Source: M0108 sp963841065 (GTDB taxonomy: Bacteria > Pseudomonadota > Gammaproteobacteria > Chromatiales > Chromatiaceae). From it: a DNA stretch of 64,000 nucleotides. Position numbers and translations under genes: made by a program. This document shows, one piece after another, positions 7,533 to 17,700 of the stretch. Positions within the stretch are counted from its first letter, which is position 1, and each line of letters starts with the position of its first letter. The stretch covers positions 128,705-192,704 of the forward strand of contig CAWJBI010000035.1 of assembly GCA_963841065.1 (NCBI GenBank), written 5' to 3'. The notes below the pieces were generated by a model. That model made no database searches and was not told where the DNA came from. It saw nothing but the letters and a program-made list of their open reading frames with translations.

Positions 7533-8269
7533 GACGACAGCGGCGCCTCGGCCAGGATCGCCAGGGCCGTGTAGTTGTCCTGGCCGGGCTTGGCCTGGCG
7601 GCGCAGACCGAGCGCCATGCGCTCCAGCCAGTCATGGGCATCGCTGGCCTTGGCCAGGGCCACCTCCATCTCGCCCTCGGTGACCGCCTCCCAGAAGCCG
7701 TCGCTGCAGAGCAGAAAGGCATCGCCGGGCTGGATTTCGAGGGGCGTCGCCGCCAGGTCCGGGCGCGGCGGCTTGCCGTCCCCCAAGGCCCTCAGGAGGC
7801 GATTGCGATCCGGATGGGTGCGCACCTCCGCCGGGGTCAACTCGCCCGCGCGCACCAGGGCCTGGGGGACGCTGTGATCCTCGGTCTGGAAGCAGACGCG
7901 CCCGTCCCGCAGCAGATAGAGGCGGCTGTCGCCCACATGGGCCCAGAGCGCCCGCGCCCCGTCGGTGGCGAGCACCACCAGGGTCGTGCGCATCCCGCTC
8001 AGGCCTGGGTCCTCGGCCTGGTGGCCGTGGATGGCCGCCGCCGCCGCCGCGAGTCCCTGGGTCAGGGCCTCGGTCGTCAGCGGCGCCGTCGGGTCCCAGG
8101 CCCCGAGCAAGGCATCCACCGCCAGCCGCGCGGCCACCTCGCCACCGCCGTGGCCGCCCAGGCCATCCGCCACCACCCAACAGCCGTCGCGAAAGCCGCA
8201 GGCATCCTCATTGTTGGCCCGCGCGCCCGTGCGGCTCAGGCTGGCCGTGTCGAAGCGCAAGGCCGTCAT
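7529..8269 (-). CDS. PP2C-type Ser/Thr phosphatase (second, soluble)
   Basis: A 246-residue single-domain phosphatase close to the usual PP2C catalytic length. It has the conserved metal and phosphate residues: RTGARANNED near 13-22, DGLGGHGGG from 35, HVGDSRLYLLR in the middle, CSDGFWEAV and a terminal GQDNYTALAI. It would remove phosphate from Ser/Thr residues in a Mn/Mg-dependent way, presumably opposing the kinase of the same array. No membrane segment, unlike PP2C-1. Its ATG overlaps the TGA of the upstream protease-FHA gene and its TGA overlaps the start of the MotB-like gene, indicating coupled translation. Confidence 0.9.
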   Translation of the reverse strand: MTALRFDTASLSRTGARANNEDACGFRDGCWVVADGLGGHGGGEVAARLAVDALLGAWDPTAPLTTEALTQGLAAAAAAIHGHQAEDPGLSGMRTTLVVLATDGARALWAHVGDSRLYLLRDGRVCFQTEDHSVPQALVRAGELTPAEVRTHPDRNRLLRALGDGKPPRPDLAATPLEIQPGDAFLLCSDGFWEAVTEGEMEVALAKASDAHDWLERMALGLRRQAKPGQDNYTALAILAEAPLSS

Positions 8270-9570
8270 TGGTAATTCACCTCGAAGCTGATCGCCGGGG
8301 TGGCGAGATAAAAGCGCGCCCCCGGCGCCAGGGGCTGGGCCTGGCCGGCCTTGGCACGCAGCGCCTTGCCCTGACCGGTGAGCAGGAAGACGCCATTGGT
8401 GGACCAGCAGTCCTCCACGTAAAAGCCACCCTGGCCGCTGTCATGCCCCACCAGGGCGTGGCGCTGGCTGATACCGACCTGATCGGCGGGTATCACCAGT
8501 TGCGCCAGGGCGGGATCGCGGCCAATGGCCACGCACCCCGGATTTCAGGGGAATGATCTGTCCGGCGTAGGGGCCGGCCAGGCCCAGCAGCACGGGTTGA
8601 CGGGACGCCAGGGGCGCCGCGCGTTGCGGCGTCCTCGGCGTGGTGGCCAGAGGCATCCTTGACCCCAGCCGCGTGAGGCCCTCCCGGACCCGCGCCCGAC
8701 CCGTCGCCGAAACCATCAGCACCGTCAAGCCCAGGACCAGCAGCAACAGCAGCCCGAGGCTGGCCGTCAACACCGGCTCCCGCTGCCACCAGCGCTCCAG
8801 CGCCCAAAGGCGGGCATGGCTGACCTGGTATGGGATGCCAGCCCGCTCCAGCAGGGGCAGCAAGGCGTCGCTGGCCACCGCCCAGCCCAAGCCCTCGCCC
8901 AGCACCACCCGTTGCAGGGCCAGGCCGGTTTGCGGGTCGAGGGTCATCACGGCGGCCATGGACTTCAGGGTGTTGATCCCCACCACCCGCCCCGCCTCGT
9001 CGAAGAGGGGGCCACCGAGTTGCCGGGATTGATGGCCGCGCTGGACTGGATCAAGGGCCGGTCCTGGCCGGCCACGGCGGGGAGCAGCCGCCCGACCACG
9101 CCTTGCGTCAAGGTCGAGGTACTCAGCGCCGCCTGGCCCCCCATCTCGTCCGCATCGCTCGGAAAGCCTACCGCCATCACCGGATCGCCCTGGCGCAGGG
9201 TCGCCAGGGTGGCGAAACGGGCATCCGGCCGGTCCAGGGGTCGCGCCAGCTTGAGTATCGCCAAATCCTGGGCCTCGTCGCGTTCGCGCACCGTCGCCGC
9301 CACCCGCTCCCGGGTATCGGCGTCCAGCAGGACCAGGACCTGACCGCCCTCCTGGGTACAGGCGACCAGATGCCAGTTGGTGGCCAGATAGCTGCCGCCG
9401 CCCAGAAGGATGCCCGAGCCGGTCTGAGGATCGCCCGTCGTGGGCAGGCACAGGACCCGGGCCGTGACGGCATTCAGGGCGTCGGCGCGGCCCTCCGCGC
9501 TGGCCAGGACCGGCAGCCAGCACAGGAGGAAGGCCAGGCCGAGCCTGGTGAGGGAGTAGCTGGCATTCAT
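8266..9570 (-). CDS. Trypsin-like serine protease-TM-FHA fusion, two apparent frameshifts
   Basis: From ATG 9570 the frame gives a signal peptide (1-25) and an S1 protease domain with catalytic His67 (TNWHLV), Asp102 (QDLAIL) and Ser185 (NPGNS). Right after Ser185 (codon 9018-9016) the frame leaves the family. A one-base shift restores GGPLFDEAGRVVGINTL, the rest of the protease, a TM helix (LLLLLVLGLTVLMV) and a linker. At about 8533 a second one-base shift is needed to enter an FHA domain (GRDPALAQL, SQRHALV, STNGVFL) ending at 8266. The intact protein would be about 434 residues: periplasmic protease, TM, cytoplasmic FHA. As written, no full-length product can be made. The end overlaps PP2C-2 by ATGA. 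Confidence 0.7.
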
Positions 9571-9827
9571 GGTCGCTGGTGCGAAGAGATCCCCTGGGTT
9601 GAATGCCGACGAGGGAGGGGTGTGTTGGTCGAATTCCCGTGGGAGGGTGGCCGGGGGACAGCGACCAGGGACCGTCCAGCCCCCCAAAGCGTTCCCCGAG
9701 ACGCGCGTCCCGCCCCTGGCGCTTGGGGTTCCGCCGCTCGTGACGCAACCCGGGATGGCGCCAAACCCGGGTTCTTCGCTTGGCGATGGCTGCGGTAGCC
9801 CCGCCAAGTGCCGCTGCGCGGCCAAAG

Positions 9828-12053
9828 TCACTGTCCGCCGCGCACGAGCCGCACGTATACGGCGTAGTCCTTACCGTAGCCGCTGACGTCGCCATCGCCG
9901 AAGCCGACGTCCCACGCGAAGCCGGAGTCGTCGGCATTGGGCGAGGACGACCAAAACCAAGCCTTAGGCGTATTCGGAAAGGCCGCGCTCCAAATCGTCG
10001 GCGATCCGTAAGCGCCTTTGCACGTTTCAGATGCAGTCTTCCAGTAGGCGGGTTCGCCAGAGCTGCAATAGACCAAGCTGGCCAACTCATCCTTCGTCGG
10101 CAGCCGCCAACCCGCCGGAGCGATCCGCTGAGCCTCGTCCCATTGATATTTTGTTGCCTCCCCCGCACAGGTGGCACCAGTCCAGGTCTGCCCCAGGCTG
10201 CACCGCTGCCATTGCAGCTTGGTGCGGGTGTCTTCGACGATGTCCTGGTCCTTGCCCAGGAACCGGTAGCGTGCGTTGGGGGAGTTGTCGCTCCCGGCGG
10301 ACGCCGGTGCCGCCCCTGGCGGTGAAGCGGCGTTGGTCTCTTCCCTGTCCCCCGGCGGGGCTGGTGTTTGCAAGCGGTCTTGTTGGTAAGTGTTACAAAC
10401 CCCAGGGCTCGTGGAATAGAAATAGGTGATTTCCTTCCCGGTCTCGTCCCGGCGTTTCGCCACCAGGTTCTTGCCGCCCTCGGGATTGGTCACAATCTGG
10501 TCATCATACAGGCCCGGGTATTTGGCCTTGAGTTTCCGCAGTTGCTCTTCCGGACCGGCAACCATGAATTTGTAGCACAGCGGGGCCTCGGGCGGGATGT
10601 TGGCCGTGGGCGCCACTTGCAGCGGCAAAGTAAATGGCGCATTTGCTCCCCTGGCTTGGCCGGCGTTTGGGGGATTGCCGGCTCGCCCGCCTCCTCGGCG
10701 GGTGCCGTGGCTGATTCTGGTGCTGCCGGGGCTGAGGGCGCTGCGGGTACTGCTCGGAGCCGCGGTAGTTATTGGCGGCGTGGGAGCGTCAGGGGCTGCG
10801 GGAGCAAGGGTAACTACCGGGGCTGGCGGGGCCATTATGGGCGCGGGGGGCGCGGGAACTGCTTGGGCAGGTTTGGGCGGTGGTGCCGCCACCATGGGGG
10901 GTGCGGGCTCAGGTTTATCTGACCACAGGACAGCGCCGGCCACGGCCATAAGGGCCACGATTCCAGCCAAAGCCAAGATGAGACCCGATTTCCGCCGTGT
11001 TCGCGGCCCCTGGGGCTGGGGTCACTGGCGCCATTGCTGCCTCTGCCGGCGCCACCAGCGGCCAGGGGATCGCGACAAGGGCATGGCCGCCGGTTCGCCA
11101 AGCCTGCTTGCAACTCCGCCATGCTCTGAAAGCGTTGCCCGGCCTTGACGGCCAGCGCCTGGAGCAGGGTCGCCTCCTGGCCGGGCGTGATGGCAATCCC
11201 CAGCCGGGAGGGCGGCACCAGGTCGTCGTTGTCGAGCCGATCCAGGGATTCCGGCGGGACCTGGCCGGTAATGGCGCGGTAGAAGGTGGCGGCCAGGCCA
11301 TAGACGTCCGTCCAGGGGCCTTGCTTGCCCTTGGTCCGGTATTGCTCTTCCGGGGCGTAGCCGGGCTTGAGGATGATGGAGAGGGCTCTTGCTGTGCTCA
11401 CTGGCGGCAAAGCGGGCGGCGCCAAAGTCCAGCAGCTTGATGCGCCCATCCTGGGTCAGGTAGATGTTATCTGGCGCCAGGTCCCGATGGAGCAGGCCCT
11501 CCTTATGCACCGCCCGCAGGGCATCCATGACCGGCGTCAGCAGTTTCAGGGCGTCAGCGACGCTGATCCGCCCGCCCGGTTGCTGGTCCAGATACTGCCG
11601 CAGGGTGATCCCCGCCACATAGTCCATGACACAGTAGCCGGTGCCATGGGCGCGGAAGAAGTTCTTGACGGTGACGATGCCCGGATGCTGGTCGAAATGG
11701 GCCAGGGTGCGGGCCTCTTCGAGGAAACGGTCCAGGCCATAGGCGAATTGGTCGCCGGCTTGGCCGGAATAGACGGCCAGGCTGACCCCATCGGGTCCCC
11801 GGCTGACGCAATCCCGGGGTAGATATTCCTTGATGGCCAGCCGTAACTGGAGGTTGTCATCCCAGGCGAGGTAGGTGATGCCGAAGCCGCCATGACCCAG
11901 GACGCGACCCACGCGGTAACGACCGTCCAGCACCCGACCCAGGGCCAGGGCGGGCGGTGGGTTGTCTTGTCCAACTTGCCAACCGCAGTGCGAACAAGGC
12001 GTTACCGCCGTGGCACCAAAGCAGTTGGGGCAGCGCCCAGTCTGAGGGGGCAT
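9828..12053 (-). CDS. Ser/Thr protein kinase-TM-DUF1566 protein, apparent frameshifts near 11386 and 11005
   Basis: The protein starts at ATG 12053 (AGGA eight bases upstream) with a zinc ribbon (CPNC...CSHC, 8-23). A Hanks-type kinase follows: glycine loop LGHGGFG near 52-58, Lys75 in AIKEY, Glu112, HRDLAPDN at 189-196 and DFG at 209-211. After SEHSKS the literal frame degenerates. Shifted by one base near 11386 it continues correctly (LSIILKPGYAPEEQY, then YGLAATFYRAITGQVPP). Near 11005 the frame returns to the first one, giving RTRRKSG and a TM helix, a Pro/Ala linker and a C-terminal DUF1566 domain (about 10300 down to 9828). Total about 741 residues: kinase inside, DUF1566 outside. It heads the FHA/PP2C array, 257 bases upstream of the protease gene. 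Confidence 0.7.
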
Positions 12054-12256
12054 GAGAAGTCCTGGTGCGCACCGAGGTTAGCGAGGGGTCACATGGGACG
12101 CGTTTCTTTACGGGCCAAGGGTATGCAACTTCAGCGGGCTTGTACAGATATTATTTCGCGACAAGAAACGACATTTTGCCCGGTCGTCCATCGCCCGAGG
12201 GGGCGGCGGAGCCTGAAGAAATTGAGCGGCTAGAGGGTGTTAGGGATGCCAGGGGG

Positions 12257-12483
12257 TCAGGGACGCAAGACCTCAGCCAGGGAGGTGGCGTCGAGCACGC
12301 GGTCGCACCAGATTTCAACTTCCTCAAAGGAGGCCCCGGAGATCCGCGTGATCACCTCGCTGGGCAAGGGGCCAAAGCGGCGGGTAGTTGGCGCTGGAGC
12401 ACCGTATTCTCCCTCCAGGCGCTATTGCGTCCCTCCCGCTTATAGTCTTCCGCCCATTGCTCGAATTTTTCTTCGAGGGTCAT
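12257..12483 (-). pseudogene. DUF4351-like C-terminal fragment (Rpn/transposase-related), frameshifted
   Basis: Starting two bases after the Phd stop (TGA-AA-ATG), the frame reads MTLEEKFEQWAEDYKREGRN. About 100 bases on it needs a one-base shift (near 12376-12382) to continue as RRFGPLPSEVITRISGASF and EEVEIWCDRVLDATSLAEVL, ending at 12257. This pattern is the C-terminal DUF4351 segment of PD-(D/E)XK/Rpn-type putative transposases; the nuclease domain is absent. I read it as a decayed remnant captured downstream of an antitoxin gene. Confidence 0.55.
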
Positions 12484-12485
12484 TT

Positions 12486-12689
12486 TCAACTCCGCGGCTC
12501 TAGGTCGAAACCGCCGAGCGCCCAGACCGGGGCCAGTGCCGCGGCCGCCGTCCTCGGCTGCGAGGGTTCCGGCACCAATCGAGCGATGGCCTTCCCCCGG
12601 CGGGCAATGATGATTTCCTCGCCCGCCTCGACTCGTTCGAGCAGCGCGGAGAGGTGTGCCTTGGCTTGAGCGATTTGGACTTGTTCCAT
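12486..12689 (-). CDS. Phd/YefM-family antitoxin
   Basis: A 67-residue protein beginning MEQVQIAQAKAHLSALLERV with EIIIARRGKAIARLVPEP, the standard N-terminal DNA-binding fold of Phd/YefM antitoxins. Normal family length is 70-90 residues and the C-terminal toxin-binding tail (PVWALGGFDLEPRS) is short. The next gene would be expected to encode a PIN or Doc/RelE toxin, but only the DUF4351 fragment follows, so it looks like an orphan antitoxin. Autoregulation from the 159-base upstream gap is probable for this family; no operator was recognised. Confidence 0.8.
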   Translation of the reverse strand: MEQVQIAQAKAHLSALLERVEAGEEIIIARRGKAIARLVPEPSQPRTAAAALAPVWALGGFDLEPRS

Positions 12690-12848
12690 CGGTTGTTTAC
12701 CTAAATCTTACTTCTATGCTCGGAGGATAACCTTCAGGTCGACTAAGCGAAATCCTCAGGTGCTCCCTACGGAGCGATGGTGTAATTCCGCCGCCCATGA
12801 CGGCCGCCGATTAGCCCTTTGGTAAAGGGTACTCCAGGGTCGTCGCGG

Positions 12849-14178
12849 TCATTGAGTCCCCTTCCCAAACAGTTTGTCGTAACGCAGATTGTCGCCTTCG
12901 CGTACCTCGTAACACTGCTCGGCCGTGACGGGGGTGCCGGCCTGTAGCAACTCGCTGACGGTGACGAAGCGATAGCCTTGCTTCAGCAGGGCGGGGATCA
13001 GGGTCTTCAGGGCCTCGGCGGTGTGCCAGCCGCGGCCGTTGCCGTGGGCAACCACGATGGACCCCGGCTTGAGTTGGGACATGACGGTATTGACGATCCG
13101 CGCGGCGGTCTGGCCCTTGGCGGGGTCGCCGGTCACGATGTTCCATTGCACCGGGTAGAGGCCGGCGGCGGCCACCGCTTGCAGGGATTCGCTGTTACAG
13201 GTGCCGTAGGGGAAGCGGAAGGTCTCGGGCAAGCGGGGGATGCGGGGTGCCTCGACTGGCGGCCAGTGGGGCGGCGCAGGGCAGCGCCAGGAGTTGGTCA
13301 CGCAACCGCTCGTATTCGGCCTGGGTCCAGCGGATCTGGTTCTCCATCTCCGCCCCCTGCAACACCCGCAGGTTGCCGTGGGTCCAGGCATGATTGCCGA
13401 GTTCGAAGAGCGGATCGGCCATGAGCTGCATGGTGCGTTCGGGGTGCGACCGCATCCACTTGCCGCCGGCATAGAAGGTCGCCTTGACGCCTTGCGCCCG
13501 GAGGGTATCGACCAGTTCGCCATCGTAGCCGGTGACCTCGTCGGCCTGCTCACAGAGGTCGAAGGTCAGGGCGATGAGTTTCTCCCCGTTGGTTGGAGTG
13601 ACAGAGCGCAGGGAACGCGCGGGAACCGGGGGCATGGCGGCAGGCGGCATCTCCGGGACCTGATGCTCCGGCGGGCGATGGTCGGGGGTCCGAAGGCCGC
13701 GGCTCTTGCGTTCCCCGGGTCGGCCGCGCAGGTCCTGGGGGTCCCAGCAGGCCTCCAGGAGGTTGGTCGCCCCGGGCCTGGGGGCGGGCGCGGGGGCCAG
13801 GTCGGGCTGACGGGTTGGCTGGGGGGCGAGCTTGCCTCCCGCCCGGGCCTCGGGGGCGGTGGGTGGAGAATCGACGGTCTGAGCGGCTGGCGGCGCCGGG
13901 GCCTTGGCGGGCGGGATTGGGTCCGCTCGGCTTGGTTTGGGGGTCGGGATTGCTTCCCCTGCGCTCGGCTCGGTGAGCGGGATTGCGTCCACCGCGCTCG
14001 GCTTGGTGGCCGGTGCGGCGGCAGCGCCTGGGACTGGCGGGACCGCCGCCGTTATTTGAGGGTAGGAGCGCTCATCCGCGCCGACGGCGGTCTCCGGGGT
14101 CATGGCACCGGCCATGGCCAGGAGGCCGAGGCAAACCCCCAGGGCCTGCCGAAATCCGGGGCGTGGGGCTATCGTCAT
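12849..14178 (-). CDS. Secreted polysaccharide deacetylase (NodB domain), frameshift near 13255
   Basis: From ATG 14178 a signal peptide (about 1-34) is followed by a Pro/Ala linker with short repeats (KPSAVDAIPL, EPSAGEAIPT, KPSRADPIPP). The NodB deacetylase domain follows: TFDLCEQADEV carrying the catalytic Asp, GGKWM, and metal-binding HAWTH. After PCAAPLAA the frame fails. One base over it resumes as VEAPRIPRLPETFRFPYGTC and includes the later motif IVVAHGNGRGWHT, ending at 12849. One extra base near 13250-13262 explains this, giving about 442 residues. The enzyme would remove acetyl groups from an envelope or extracellular glycan. No partner glycan genes lie nearby. Confidence 0.75.
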
Positions 14179-14236
14179 GCTTCGACACCTGGGCCTTCCG
14201 CGAGAAGCTTGAAGGTCCCGATTAACCCAGGCCCCC

Positions 14237-14701
14237 TCATCCGATCACCTTGCGCATCAATACCTCATCCTGCCCCGCCACCACCAGGTCCTCGATGACC
14301 CCGATCGGCCGAAAGCCCTGCCGCTCGTAGAAACGCCGGGCGCCGGCGTTGAAGCCCGAGACCAGCAGCCAGAGGTTGGCGGTGCGCCCGCGATAGTGGG
14401 ACTCGATGAACGCCAGGGCCGCGCGACCGACGCCCCGGCCCTGGGCCGCCGGGAGGACGGCGAACAGCTCGATATAGGCCCCGCGCAGCCAGGGATAGCG
14501 CACCACCACCAGCCCCTGGGGCTCGTCGCCTTCCATGGCGAGATAGCGGGTCACCTCCGGATGGGGGGACGCCAGCCCCCGGGCCAGGGTCTCGGCGCTA
14601 TAACCCAGGGTCTGCCAGGGGTCCATGCCCGCCAGGCTCTTGCCGATCGCCGCGGCCAGTCCCGGCTCCAGGGCCGGGACGGCGAGAAACTCCATGATCA
14701 A
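14237..14701 (-). CDS. GNAT-family N-acetyltransferase
   Basis: A 154-residue single-domain acetyltransferase. The acetyl-CoA binding signature is present as VLPAAQGRGVGRAALAFIE near residues 81-99 (Q/R-x-x-G-x-G/A), and the C-terminal strand-helix ARRFYERQGFRPIG is typical. The substrate (amine of a small molecule or protein) cannot be deduced. Two adjacent starts exist (ATG 14701 and ATG 14695). The stop is 30 bases before the RND permease stop region begins on the same strand order, but gene order suggests no functional link with efflux. Confidence 0.85.
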   Translation of the reverse strand: MIMEFLAVPALEPGLAAAIGKSLAGMDPWQTLGYSAETLARGLASPHPEVTRYLAMEGDEPQGLVVVRYPWLRGAYIELFAVLPAAQGRGVGRAALAFIESHYRGRTANLWLLVSGFNAGARRFYERQGFRPIGVIEDLVVAGQDEVLMRKVIG

Positions 14702-14731
14702 GCCGCCGGTCGCTGAAACCGCCTTGCCGCC

Positions 14732-17700
14732 CTAACCCCCCTTGACCCGCTCGCGCAGGCCTTGGATGAAGACGTACAGCGGCGGGATGATGATGATGCC
14801 GACGACGGTGGCGGCGATCATGCCGCCGAGGACGACGACGCCGAGGGAGACCTGGCTGGCGGCGCCGGCGCCGGTGGCCAGGACCAGGGGCACCATGCCG
14901 AGGACGAAGCTCATGGCGGTCATGAGGACGGCGCGGAAGCGGATGCGGGCGGCATCGGCCGCCGCCTGCTGGATGGAGCGGCCCTCCTCGCGCAGTTGCT
15001 TGGCGAACTCCACGATCAGGATGGCGTTCTTGCTGGCGAGGCCGATGAGCATGACCAGGCCGATCTGGGTATAGACATTGTTGTCGAGCCCCGCCAGCCA
15101 GGTGGCCGCCAGGCCGCCGACGGCGGCGATGACCACCGACAGGATGACGGACAGGGGCACCGTCCAGCTCTCGTACTGGGCGACCAGGAAGAGATAGACC
15201 AGGAGCAGCGCCAGCGACAGCACCAGGGCGGCCTCCCCGCCGGCCTGGACCTCCTGGAAGGTGGTGCCACTCCAGTCGATGCCGAAGCCGGGCGGTAGGC
15301 TGGCTTGCTCGATCTCCCGCAAGGCGGCAATGCCCTCGCCGGTACTGCCGACCGGGGTCACGTTGACGCTTGCGGCGCGGAAGAGGTTGAAGCGCCGCGT
15401 GCTTTCGGGACCCAGGATGGGCTCGACCGTCACCAGGGACTGGATCGGCACCATCTGCCCACGGGAATTACGGACATGCAACTGGTTCAGATCCGCTGGG
15501 GTCATGCGGAAGCGCCCATCGGCCTGCAGGAAAACCCGGAAGGTGCGGCCGAAGAGGTTGAAGTCGTTCACATAGAGCGAACCCAGGTGGGTCTGGAGGG
15601 TCACGAAGAGATCGGACAGGCGCACGCCCAGGGCCTCGGCCTTGTCGCGGTTGATATCCAGGAAGAGTTGCGGCGTCTGGGCGCTGAAGGTGGAGAAGGC
15701 GCGCTGGATACGCGGGTCCTCGTTGGTGTGGGTGATGAAGCCCTGGAGGGCCTGGGCCAGTTCGTCCGGCGGCCGGCCAGTCAGGTCCAGCAGCTCCATT
15801 TCGATGCCACCGGCGGTACCCAGTCCCTGGATGGGTGGCGCGGCGAAGGCGAAGACGGTGGCCTGGGGGATGGCCAGGAGCCGGGGCTGGATCCGGGCCA
15901 GGACGGCCGCCGAGGTGCTCTGGGGGCCGGGGCGATCCTCCCAATGCTTGAGGATCGCAATGGCCATGCCGCCACTCGACCGCACCCCCGCCAGCAGGCT
16001 GAAACCCGCCACGGTCATGACGTGATCGATCTCCTCCTCGGCGGCGAGGGCTTGCTGGACCTGGGCCAGCACGGCGCCGGTGCGGGCAATGGAGGAGGCA
16101 TCGGGCAGGGAGACATCGATGAAGAAAAAGCCCGTGTCCTCGTCGGGGATGAAGCCGGTGGGCACCTGATTGAAGAGCCAGCCGGCGCCGGCCGCGGAGG
16201 CGGCGATGATCAGCACCGCGACGAAGGAGACGCGCCCCAGGGCCGCGACGAGGCGGGCGTAGCCATCCCGGGTCCAGTCCAGGAAGACGGAGAACCAGCG
16301 CAGGGGGCCACGCACCTGCCGCGAGGGTCGCAGCAGCAGGCCGCACAGGGCCGGGCTCAGGGTCAGGGCGATCAGGGAGGACAAGGTCACCGCCACCGAG
16401 ATGGTCACCGCGAACTGGAGGTAGAGTTGGCCCGTGATGCCGGGCAGAAAGGCGGTCGGTACGAAGACGGCGTAGAGCACCAGGGTGGTCGCGATCACGG
16501 GCCCCGTGACCTGCTCCATCGCCCGCTTGGCCGCCTCCTTGGCGCTCAGCTTCTCCTCGTCGATCAGGCGCTGGACGTTCTCCACGACGACGATGGCGTC
16601 ATCCACGACGATGCCGATGGCGAGGATGATGGCGAACATGGAGACGGTGTTGATGGAGAGTCCCGCGGCCAGCAGCACCGCGAAGGTGCCAATGATGGAG
16701 CCCGGGATCGCCAACACCGGCACCAGGGTCGAGCGCCAGTCACCCAGAAAGGCATAGGTCACCAGGATGACCAGCCCCAGGGCCTGGAGCATGGTGATGA
16801 CCACGTTGCGCATGCTGATACGCACGAAGTCGGTGGTGTCGTAATAGATGTCGTATTCCAGGTCGTCGGGGAAGCGCTCGGCCAATTGCTCCAGGGTCGC
16901 ATAGACCCGATCGGCGGTCTCCAGGGCGTTGGCCCCGGGGGAGAGATAGATGCCGAGCATGGAGGTGGATACCCCATCCACCCAGGTATCGGCGTCGTAG
17001 GTCTGGGCCCCCAGTTCGATGCGCGCGATATCGCCCAGGCGCACCACGGAGCCATCCGGATTGGCGCGGATCAGGATGTGCTCGAACTCCTCGGGCTCGG
17101 TGAGGCGTCCCTTGGCCTGAAGGGTATAGGTGAAGGCGCGGGCCTCGTTGTCCGGCGGCGCCCCCAGGCGGCCAGTGGCGGCCTGCAGGTTCTGGCGGCG
17201 GATCGCATCCACCACCTCGGCCTCGTTGATGGCCAGGGAGGTCATGACCTGGGGGTCGAGCCAGATGCGCATGGCATAGTCGAGGGGTCCGAACTGGCTG
17301 GCGTCGCCGACACCCGGCAGGCGCGCCAGGGAGTCACGGATATTGATCTCCATATAATTGGAGAGGAATAGCCGGTCGAAGGTCCCCTTGGGCGACAGCA
17401 GGTTGACCGTCAGCAGCATGCTGGTGGACTGTTTGCGCACCGAGACGCCTTGTTGGGACACCTCGGCCGGCAGGGTCGGGAGGGCCAGGGCCACGCGGTT
17501 TTGCACGTTGACGGCGGCGATGTCGGGATCGGTGCCGACGGCAAAGGTCACGTCCAGGCGGTAGCGACCGGAGTTGTCACTGGTCGAGTTCATATAGAGC
17601 ATGTCGTCGACGCCGTTGACCTCGGCCTCGATGGGCGCGGCCACGGTCTCGGCGAGGATCTCGGCATTGGCGCCGGGGTAGAAGGCCTGCACCGACACCT

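Noticed and set aside
10640..10770. Possible further frameshift pair in the Pro/Ala linker of the kinase-DUF1566 protein
   Set aside because: An alternate frame also gives a Pro/Ala/Glu-rich linker, but third-base GC does not clearly favour it, so the present frame was kept.
12811..12850. Short frame MTATTLEYPLPKG overlapping the deacetylase stop by ATGA
   Set aside because: Only 13 codons and no continuation in any frame; coupling may be chance.
15305..17371. 688-codon plus-strand open frame over the RND permease gene
   Set aside because: Composition (Gly/Gln/Asp/His-rich) and lack of motifs show it is a codon shadow of the efflux gene.
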